Assembly: GCA_905221605.1 (NCBI GenBank)
Contig: CAJNDS010001438.1
Coordinates: 1-18,929 of the forward strand
Length of the DNA: 18,929 nucleotides
Direction of reading: 5' to 3'
From: Symbiodinium natans
Lineage: Eukaryota > Sar > Dinophyceae > Suessiales > Symbiodiniaceae
In this document: in pieces, positions 1-6,134 of the stretch
Numbering within the stretch: position 1 is the stretch's first letter
Layout of the letters: each line of letters begins with the position of its first letter
The notes under the pieces: model-generated
What the model was told of the DNA's origin: nothing
Databases searched by the model: none
What the model saw: only the letters and a program-made list of their open reading frames with translations
Translations under genes and position numbers: made by a program

Positions 1-72
1 GGCGCCGCAATGCTTGTGCTTTGCGCGTCTCTGCACGTGACGTGTACAGAAACAGGTACATGAAATACATGT

Positions 73-192
73 TGTTCGTTTTGCTCAGACGCCCCCCCCC
101 TTTGTGATGCTCATATCCCTGGTGCTCGTTTTGCTCAAACGCCCCCCTTTGTCATGCTCATGCTGCATCCCTGGTGCTCGTTTTGCTCACAC
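73..192. repeat. Pyrimidine-rich tandem repeat, about 2.4 units
   Basis: Two units of about 50-52 nt (73-122 and 123-174) and a partial third (175-192) share the core TGCTCGTTTTGCTCA, then a run of C, then CTTTGT.ATGCTCAT and ATCCCTGG. The C-runs differ in length (10 versus 6), as expected of slippage. A related arrangement recurs in the same orientation at 3495-3640, on the other side of the Rep-like gene. I see no coding signal; the open frames across it on both strands are shadows of repetitive sequence. Confidence 0.75.
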
Positions 193-365
193 CCCACGAA
201 CAACCCAGCCCAGGGATGTTCCCTTGGAGTTCCGGGGCAGCCAGTCCCATTGTGGACGTTCCTTCGTCTCCTACCACCTCGTGGTCAAAGACCTGGAGAC
301 CACTAGAAGCTTGCTCTGGGCACGCGGCCCCGCGAAACGTTCCGGGAAAGCAGGCCTCGAAAACT

Positions 366-433
366 CGTGGTCCTGCAAATCCGTTTTTTGGACTAATAAT
401 TCTATTGTCCCACAACGGTTTTGCAGGACCACG
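366..433. repeat. Imperfect inverted repeat (hairpin or MITE-like)
   Basis: The left arm 366-385 (CGTGGTCCTGCAAATCCGTT) and right arm 414-433 are reverse complements at 19 of 20 positions, separated by 28 nt. The inner part is partly self-complementary as well (TTGGACTAATA against TATTGTCCCACA). No matching short direct repeats flank it that I can see, so a MITE is only a possibility. It could also be a structured RNA or a relict palindrome. It lies about 390 nt upstream of the Rep-like start codon. Confidence 0.7.
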
Positions 434-667
434 CGTGTCATCTTGCAGTTCTCGTACGTGGCTTGTCCTGTGCGGTCCTGCGGTAATGGTTTCTGCAATG
501 AGAGAAGGTAGACATTGGGTCCTGTCACGTTCCTGCGCAGCGTTTCGCAGGCTTGGACAGTGAGCTTCAGTGCCTCTCACCAAAGAGCTCACCACTTTTC
601 ATGAGCACCACATGGTTTGCGTAACTGCAGGGGAATCTGACACAAGCGTGAGTTCCTGCTTCTAACT

Positions 668-677
668 GGTACGTACC
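668..677. promoter_or_regulatory. 10-bp palindrome GGTACGTACC
   Basis: A perfect palindrome inside the first upstream direct repeat. The equivalent position in the second repeat (783-792) is also a perfect palindrome but with a different sequence, so two symmetric bases changed together. A binding site for a dimeric protein is a reasonable inference; there is no direct evidence. Confidence 0.4.
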
Positions 678-782
678 GTGCAGGTGACTCTTTCCCACAA
701 ACCCTCTAACTAAACGGGAGCGCCGTATGGTTTGTGTAACTGCGTGGGAATCTGACAGAAGCGTGACTGCCTGTCTCTAATT

Positions 783-792
783 GGCACGTGCC
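783..792. promoter_or_regulatory. 10-bp palindrome GGCACGTGCC (CACGTG core)
   Basis: A perfect palindrome in the second upstream direct repeat, 32 nt before the ATG at 825, with an E-box/G-box-like CACGTG core. It corresponds to GGTACGTACC at 668-677, with T-to-C and A-to-G changes at symmetric positions that keep the palindrome. Confidence 0.4.
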
Positions 793-824
793 GTGCATGT
801 AAATCCGGGCATTTTGCCTGAGCC

Positions 825-2451
825 ATGTTGCCCGCAAAACGTCGTCGTTTGCAGGGCAAGCAGAGTCCGCCGGAGGGAGAAAACAGCAGGCAAACACGGA
901 CCCAGCTCCAGACCCTTGTCCGAGACACGTGGGTTGCGAGGAGAATGGTCGAGGAAGGCTCACATGGTCATGAGAGGCGCAATGTCCTGCGAGTGGAGTT
1001 TACCAGCATAGACAAGGTTCCAGTTCTACAGGCCATGCTGGGCCAAGTGCCTGCTCATCTCATGGCTGCAGCAAGAGCTTTGCTTGCCTCCTGGCACGCA
1101 GAACCCCCTATAGTCTTGAATGAGCAACCGCTGCCTTCCTACCGCGGCAGTGGCACGATGTTCAGATACTCTGGCTCCTGGTCCAGGATTACAGATGCCG
1201 GGGCAAGTGCAATGTTGGCAGAAGGGGAGTCGCGGATTGCCGATATCTGTCGCCTCTTGCAGGACAATGTCGAGGTTGCAAGCCTTTGGGATGAGTTCCA
1301 ACGCTTTGCGCAGCAGCTACGGCAAAGCAAGCTGGATCGTATGACTCTTGCGTGTGAGCTGCACACCGCTGTGAGTCTGGAGAAGCTGGTGCCCAGCATC
1401 CACTTTCATCTGATGTTTGACTCGAGATGCTTGGCGCAGGTTAGTTGGTTATGTTCTGCGTCCTGGCTCGGTTTTGCGGTCGCCGGTGCAGTTAGCTAAT
1501 TAGGTGCCCTGTTTCAAAGGGTTGATGTGAACATGACCCACTGTTTCCACCGCCGCTTCGGGCGTTCCTCCTGGGTCCTTGCCGGTAGTTTTGTGGGGTA
1601 AAAGTAAGGACAGACGGTGACTCTGCCGAAGCCCAGTCTGTTGTTTCGTGGTGCCGTTCCGCATCAGTCTGTGGAGTGCAAGCAAGCCCGTGGAAAAGCT
1701 TGCCGAAAGGCATACGATCAGGGGCATTATTATTTACAGGTTCCGAAGATTGGCTCCATTCATATGACGACGACAGCTCCTGCCTTCACCACCTTGGATT
1801 ACCAATTTATGGCAGGCCTGTAAAATTACGGAGCAGGTTGCGGAGAAGGAGTACCTGCGCTGCAAGAAGCACGTGAAAGCCTATTTAGACAACATGAAGT
1901 TCCATGCACAGTGCATGCAGACAGAGGCCGTTGCAGCGCGCAAGGCGCAAGCGCTCCTGGACCTTCAGCCCCTCATGAAGACAGCCGTTGTGCTGGAGCA
2001 GGTCCAGCGCGACTTCTTGCCACAGTTCGCCCGCCCCATGTTCCGAAGGAGCTTCCTTGTTTTAACTGGTCCCACGCGACTTGGTAAAACAATCTATGCT
2101 CGCAGCCTCTTCGGTCATCGCCAGACACTAGAGCTCAACTGCTGTGGCGTGAGTCAGCCTGACTTGCGTGGCTTCAACCCTTTGGTCCACCGCGCCATCT
2201 TGTATGATGAAGGTTCCGCGGACATGGTTTTGCGCAATCGTCGCCTGTTTCAGGGATCCACAGAAGAGGTTACGCTCGCCCACTCTGGAACAAATCTGTT
2301 CACCTACAGTGTGTATGTCTACAACGTCGCTATGATTCTGACGTCGAACTCTTGGCTGCGTGAGCTGGAGGAGTTGCAGAGCGAGGAGCGCGAGTGGCTC
2401 GAAGGTAATTCAATCTGTATAGACTGCAAGCAGCCGCTGTATGAGACGTGA
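825..2451 (+). pseudogene. CRESS-type Rep-like protein (HUH plus SF3 helicase), frameshifted
   Basis: Related to rolling-circle replication initiators of CRESS-DNA replicons. Exon 1 (825-1439, 205 codons) starts at the first ATG after an in-frame stop at 819. It opens with a basic stretch (KRRR) and ends with an HUH-type motif, IHFHLMF, with histidines at 1401 and 1407. Exon 2 from 1614 holds YYLQVPKIGS, where the tyrosines at 1728-1733 may be the nicking residues. The reading frame then changes between about 1765 and 1790. Frame 0 stops at 1821, while frame 1 carries the family-like tryptophan segment (WITNLW) and continues to the stop at 2449. The helicase part has Walker A GPTRLGKT (2068-2091), Walker B ILYDEG (2197-2214) and motif C with N at 2347. 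Family names come from these motifs and my memory of dinoflagellate homologues. The frameshift makes it a probable pseudogene, unless an assembly error or another intron explains it. Confidence 0.75.
1440..1613 (+). other. Spliceosomal intron in the Rep-like gene
   Basis: A GT at 1440 and an AG at 1612-1613 bound 174 nt. The upstream exon is exactly 205 codons, so the intron is phase 0, and the frame resumes at 1614 in the same register. The intron itself holds in-frame stops: the open frame from exon 1 ends at 1499, and TAA occurs at 1599 and 1605. The borders read CGCAG/GTTAG and GGACAG/A. An intron inside a Rep-derived reading frame means it was expressed as a nuclear gene, not merely inserted. 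Confidence 0.65.
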
Positions 2452-3494
2452 AAGCCAAGAAGCCGGAACTCTGTCTGTGCTCTGTGCCTAAACCACGAAG
2501 CCATATAATGATAGGGGAAGACTCTGCAACCATTTTTGGGCAAGCCGCTTTTGGGGGCAGAAATGGACGCCAGGAGGCAGCTCTGGCTCAAGAACCGATT
2601 GAAAAATACAAATAACTGTTTTTCCTTTCAAGTTGGAGCAGACAAAGGCTTTTTCCACATGCAACAATGTTTTGGAAGTGTTGTCCTTCGTTCTGAACGG
2701 CTCGGGCATGTCAAACTATCTAGATATCACCAACAGTTGCAGTGTTTTGTTGTGTTTTTCGCTTGTTTGGAGTTGCATGATTTTTGACATGTTTTCTTGA
2801 TTTTTGAGCTTGCTTTGAACCGCGCCCGCTTTTTTTCAAGCATGTAGGGCGGTGGGAGGGGGCTTGGGCGGGAGGGCGGGCCGCGGCCGCGCGTGTGCTG
2901 AGGCCTGCGAATGCCCGCATGCTCTGGCTTGTCATGCCCAGCCAAGTCGGGCTCAACTGATGTGCGACAGGAAAACTGCTGCTTGCCATCGGGTGCACGC
3001 CAAATCCAGGCAACAGGCAGGCGACAACCTTGGATTTCCAGACTTGTTGCTCTCCGTCCTGTGCATCGTTCACATGTCCTGCATCCTTTCTTCCGAAGCT
3101 GTCAGCTATGTCTTCCATAAGCCTGAGTACATCAGATTGCTGTGAAGGCGCATGCCAATTGTACACATGTTCCAGTGGTTTGTGGTTGACAGTACGCGGG
3201 CAGCTTCCATGCTTCTGACAGATGCCAGCTGTTGCGTTCAAACGTGCACAGGCTTGAGCACCATCGTCTCGAAAAAGGCATGTTGCAAGCTCGATAGCTG
3301 TCTGGCTTTTACGCGTCCAGTTGGCTTCACGCCGCTTCTGGCACACCTAGCACAGTGTCACAGACAGCCTGTTGCGTGCAAGAGTGTTCATCTTTCCACT
3401 GCCCGGTTGTCTAGGTGGAGACGCCAGAAGAAGACAGCAGAAGAAGACTTTAGGGCTCAAGGGGCTAGGGGAAGCGGCTTTGCCTGCAAGTACC
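2452..3494. other. No gene recognised; T-rich and G-rich spacer
   Basis: Downstream of the Rep-like stop the plus strand is T-rich (2730-2840, with two copies of TGATTTTTGA), then strongly G/C-rich around 2848-2895 (GGGCGGGAGGGCGGGCC). Open frames exist on both strands, the longest on the minus strand (2720-3346, 208 codons). They have no recognisable domain and an amino-acid composition that looks random. I do not call a gene here. Confidence 0.5.
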
Positions 3495-3640
3495 TGACGC
3501 CCCTCCTTTTTGTTTGCTGATGCTCACCATTGCTCAAACCCTTCTCCCCTTTTTTTGCTCCTATCCGCCGTGGCTCAGGACGGTGTTCATCTTGCTCGTG
3601 CACCCCTCCCCCTTTTTTTGCCGATGATGCTGCGCCTTGG
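3495..3640. repeat. Second pyrimidine-rich repeat block
   Basis: GACGCCCCTCCTTTTTG...TGATGCTCAC...TTGCTCAAAC at 3495-3540 resembles the unit at 88-141. Two further loose copies follow, each with TGCTC, a C-rich run and then a T7 run followed by TGC(C/T) (3531-3560 and 3592-3640). They have the same orientation as the block at 73-192, so related repeats bracket the Rep-like locus. Confidence 0.5.
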
Positions 3641-4271
3641 GAAGCTCTCACCGGCGCACAGGCTGTCCGCTCGGCGTCGGGACGCTCATGTGCGGGTTAC
3701 CCTGGGGGTGTTCCAGCTCCAAGTCAGGTCCAGGTTACTTTGACGTTCCTTTTGCACCGACGCAGAAGGTCGTGCCAAGTCGCTGCAAGACGGCGTTTGG
3801 CCAGATTTCCGCTGTTGAAGGGTGGGCACTTGCCCAAACTGGTAAGGGAGGTCTCTGGAGGGGGACTCTGTCATCTTAAGGCCGGCGGCAAGATGGTGGT
3901 TGGCCAGATCTCAACTGTTGTTGTTCCACGGTGCCTTACCAGCGGCCCCAGTTTGGGGTGCAGGAAAGCCAGGTATTTCCAAGTATGTTGCGGGTTACCG
4001 CTGCTGTACAGAAGCCTCCGCATTGGCGTTGCCTTGTCACGCCGGCTGCGCCAAGCATCTAGCACAAACGCTGCACGTGTTTTGGGTGAGGCTGGATGAT
4101 GAGCATATCCTCAGTGAGCGTGTAAGAACGCTTGAGGAATGACACAGTGTCCTTGGCATCCTTCAACCGCACACCGACGGCCGTGCGAGTCGTCGTAGAT
4201 GGGGTAGAGAGGTTCTATCGTCTGGTTATGCTTTTGCCAGGGCAAAGGGCCTTATCATTGTGCGGTCCTGC
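3641..4271. other. Unassigned region with a diverged short duplication
   Basis: No gene is supported. Two segments of about 36 nt (3785-3820 and 3888-3923), both reading GCAAGA.GG...TTGGCCAGAT.TC, are about 103 nt apart and roughly 70% identical. TGCGGGTTACC also occurs twice (about 3693 and 3988). Overlapping open frames in all three plus frames and on the minus strand compete with one another, as expected in repetitive GC-rich DNA. Confidence 0.4.
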
Positions 4272-4909
4272 TTACACTGCATTGATCCGAAACGAATTGC
4301 GAGATTCTTCTCTGAGACACTTGGCGGGCCGCTCATCCTCAGGAGACATTGCAACGGAAGCCGCGGGTGCTGATGCCCCGCCAGCCCCGCCATCACCTTC
4401 ATCCAAACCATGCTTTATGCCACGATGCTCAGACTCAACAGGCGAAGAAACATAATCAGACATGCTCTCACTGGGCTCAGCGGCTGATGCGGCTGCATCA
4501 GGCTTGCTTTCTTGCTCCGGTTTTCCGCCACTGCTCTTCTTGCTACTGCTGTCAGAGGAGTCTGGATCGGAACCTGCCGTCAGGACCTAGGCCTGTACCT
4601 TGGCTGTTTTGCGAAGTAGGAACAACAGGAGGTACGACGAGTGGAGTCAAAGGCCCAACTGCATCAGCGGCGTCGGTACTCTCCGACATCTGACACCTCT
4701 TGCGTTTTCTGAACAGCAGCTTTCCCAACAGTTCCGGCAAGCAGCCCGGGATGCTGCCAGCTGTGATCACGAACGGCATCGTGCAAGGAACCATCGTACT
4801 GAGGATTCAGCAGGCGCACAGATCTGGTCAACAACAGCTTGCCTCCGGCGGTGCACGTGATGTGTTGGTCGCAACGAGCATTCTTGCCTGCCATATCGAT
4901 TTCACCCAA
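4272..4909 (-). pseudogene. Element B: integrase C-terminal region and acidic linker (degenerate copia Pol)
   Basis: Read on the minus strand, 4909 to about 4765 has the features of the end of a dinoflagellate copia integrase: GKNARCDQHI, then GGKLLLTRSVRLL, then a YDGSLHDAV segment. The frame changes near 4755, where FRKRKRCQ, a possible nuclear-localisation signal, leads into a Pro/Ser-rich stretch. It changes again near 4577, and a Ser/Asp/Glu-rich low-complexity linker (PDSSDSSSKK, PEDERPAKCL) follows to a stop at 4272-4274. Such acidic linkers usually separate integrase from reverse transcriptase in these elements. No reverse transcriptase follows, so B is truncated here. At least two frameshifts make it a fossil. 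The family assignment rests on motif spacing I remember and is moderately sure. Confidence 0.6.
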
Positions 4910-5344
4910 CTAGGTCTCCATCGACCGACTGGAGAACCCTGCTGAGCTTCTTCCAGGTGCACACGGTGCTTGCAAGTGCATCTGCCTCGCTCATAGGTGC
5001 GTCTGTGGCCCACAGGACTTGGGGTTTGAGGTTGAAAGTGCGGTCTCCATGCCTCCATCCGCCGTTGTTCAAAAGCTGAGATGGTCTACCGGAGATCGAT
5101 GAATCAGGTGAACAGGAAGGTGAGGCAGCTTCTCCGAGCAATGAAGTGCAGCAGCATGCAGATGCATGGACATCGAGCGTCAGGCCGCTCTTGAGGCTGA
5201 ACGCGTCGATTTGGAAAGCAAGTTGCCGGATGAGCTTGAGGTGTGCAACTTTGTCACTCAGTATGAGATTCAGCAGCGCTTGAGTGCCCAGCCTGCAGCT
5301 CCAAGGCCTAATGAAGTTGTTCCTCCACATGAGCCGAGCTCTGA
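4910..5344 (+). pseudogene. Element B: start of the inverted integrase segment
   Basis: The frame at 5166-5344 (MDIERQAALEAERVDLESKL, then VTQYEIQQRL, then a Pro-rich stretch) joins exactly, across the target-site duplication of element A, to the integrase frame at 15252. Upstream, another frame (5101-5165, ESGEQEGEAASPSNEVQQHADA in two parts: ESGEQEGEAASP and SNEVQQHADA) probably belongs to the same protein, with a frameshift near 5165. An open stretch at about 4916-5090 contains several CxC pairs but no domain I recognise. It lies on the strand opposite to B's integrase C-terminus at 4272-4909. Confidence 0.5.
5340..5344. repeat. Left target-site duplication of element A (tctga)
   Basis: tctga immediately precedes the 5' LTR and recurs at 15247-15251 right after the 3' LTR. 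Five bases is the usual length for copia-type integration. Removing A plus one copy restores the frame of the interrupted element B integrase. Confidence 0.85.
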
Positions 5345-5467
5345 TGTGGAAGATTGTGGCTGATCAGTGATGTTTTTGTCATGTTTTGGATCAGCTTGTA
5401 TAGGTTTGTTTTGCTTCGGAGTGATTGGGAATCCGTGTGATCCCATCCTCGATGGTTTATGCCTCGT

Positions 5468-5485
5468 TGATTTCCAAGGAAATCA
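5468..5485. promoter_or_regulatory. Palindrome TGATTTCCAAGGAAATCA in U3
   Basis: Two 8-bp arms flank AA. It lies about 27 nt upstream of the TATA-like motif. It is intact in the 5' LTRs of A and C, but the left arm is broken in the 3' LTR of A by C-to-A at 15000. A transcription-factor site is an inference. Confidence 0.4.
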
Positions 5486-5511
5486 TACGAGTGTGTTTTT
5501 GCCCAATACGC

Positions 5512-5519
5512 TATTTAAA
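5512..5519 (+). promoter_or_regulatory. TATA-like box TATTTAAA of the LTR promoter
   Basis: TATTTAAA preceded by GCCCAAT (5501-5507). If it sets initiation about 30 nt downstream, R would begin near 5540-5550 and the spliced-leader-like motif at 5605 would lie in the transcribed leader. Dinoflagellate promoters often lack a canonical TATA, so the assignment is tentative. Confidence 0.4.
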
Positions 5520-5604
5520 GTGAGTGTGCAGTGTGTAGGAACTTCGTTCTGAAGCTGAGTTAAGCTCACAAGAGAGAATTCGTTTAGTTTGTGCACTTCG
5601 TGAC

Positions 5605-5616
5605 TTTTGGCTCAAG
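5605..5616 (+). other. Dinoflagellate spliced-leader relict TTTTGGCTCAAG in the LTR
   Basis: An exact match to the last 12 bases of the dinoflagellate spliced leader, including the terminal CAAG. The usual genomic relict is CCATTTTGGCTCAAG; here the three preceding bases are GAC. It is repeated at 15132-15143 and 17058-17069 because these are the same LTR. A chance 12-mer in 19 kb is unlikely but possible. Confidence 0.55.
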
Positions 5617-5719
5617 TGGCTATGACTGTGAAAAAGAGAGAGTTGTCCGCACTTGTGTGAGAGGTCAGGGTTCGTGCTTTCAAGGGAAAAGGTACCAGAG
5701 GGACCTTCGGTTTTTCACG

Positions 5720-5737
5720 TGGTAGCGGAGCTTGTGC
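5720..5737 (+). other. Primer-binding site, initiator tRNA-Met type
   Basis: TGGTAGCGGAGC follows the LTR without a gap. TGGTAGC is the complement of an initiator-methionine tRNA 3' end (GCTACCA), the primer used by many copia elements. The same sequence follows the LTR of C at 17174. Confidence 0.7.
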
Positions 5738-6134
5738 CTTGTGGTACGAGCCCGTGTATGGTCTTTGGTTGTCTGTCAGGACTCTGTGAGTGCCTGGAGG
5801 CAAGTTTGGGTTTGGAGCCCAGACTGCCAGTGGACCGGAATCTCTTGTACTCGGACCGTGTAAGTGAGTACCGGGAAGCCTATCCTGTGAGGAGGCGGAT
5901 CCGGACTCATCAGGCTTGGAAGCAGTTGGTTCAGCGGCTGTTGAGGCACTTTGGAGCCCGGGCAAGGTGGTTTGTCTGGAACTGGATTGGTTGTGACCGA
6001 TCTTGGAGGAATACGGTGCTTGGTAGAGTAGAACTAAGGTTCTTCAGGAGCCTGGACCATCTGGTGTTGGTGAGAGAATTTTCGCCAGAAGACGTTGTGG
6101 AGAGACTGCAGGCTGGAGCCTGAGTTCAGGAACT
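5738..6134 (+). other. Untranslated leader of element A
   Basis: About 400 nt between the primer site and the gag ATG. An open frame spans 5653-6123, but copy C differs here by a 4-nt deletion (near 5804-5812) and a 2-nt deletion (near 6070). The frame is therefore not conserved and the leader is probably non-coding. It may hold packaging or dimerisation signals; none is recognisable. Confidence 0.6.

Larger units (their letters stand above)
611..801. repeat. Direct repeat pair upstream of the Rep-like gene
   Basis: Copies at about 611-685 and 726-800 start at ATGGTTTG(C/T)GTAACTGC and run through GAATCTGACA(C/G)AAGCGTGA to CCGTGCA(G/T)GT. They are exactly 115 nt apart and roughly 80% identical by eye, with no net indel. 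Each ends with a perfect 10-bp palindrome. The pair occupies the position of a promoter or upstream control region for the gene starting at 825. Whether it is regulatory or simply a duplicated segment cannot be told from one sequence. Confidence 0.75.
5345..5719 (+). repeat. 5' LTR of element A
   Basis: 375 nt, starting TGTGGAAG and ending TTCACG. The end is fixed by the primer site that follows directly and by the target duplication beyond the 3' LTR. The CG end departs from the usual CA. Within U3, GCTGATC (5359-5365) and GATCAGC (5389-5395) form an inverted repeat. All three LTRs in the window contain the same 61-codon open frame, conserved only because the LTRs are near identical. Confidence 0.92.

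Noticed and set aside
2525-2544. Spliced-leader-like sequence after the Rep-like gene
   Set aside because: About 14 of 19 matches, within chance expectation for a window this long.
2720-3346. 208-codon minus-strand open frame
   Set aside because: No domain, composition looks random, and it spans T-rich and G-rich low-complexity DNA.
3530-4099. 189-codon plus-strand open frame, Arg/Ser/Cys-rich
   Set aside because: It starts in a pyrimidine-rich repeat, competes with open frames in other registers, and has no recognisable motif.
4132-4455. 107-codon plus-strand open frame
   Set aside because: Over most of its length the minus strand reads a more convincing acidic Ser/Glu linker of element B; the first 45 codons remain unexplained but match nothing I know.
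5367-5552. 61-codon open frame present in all three LTRs
   Set aside because: It is conserved only because the LTRs are about 99% identical overall; it overlaps promoter elements and has no recognisable domain.
5653-6123. 156-codon open frame in the element A leader
   Set aside because: Copy C has 4-nt and 2-nt indels in this stretch that break the frame, and the product shows no domain.
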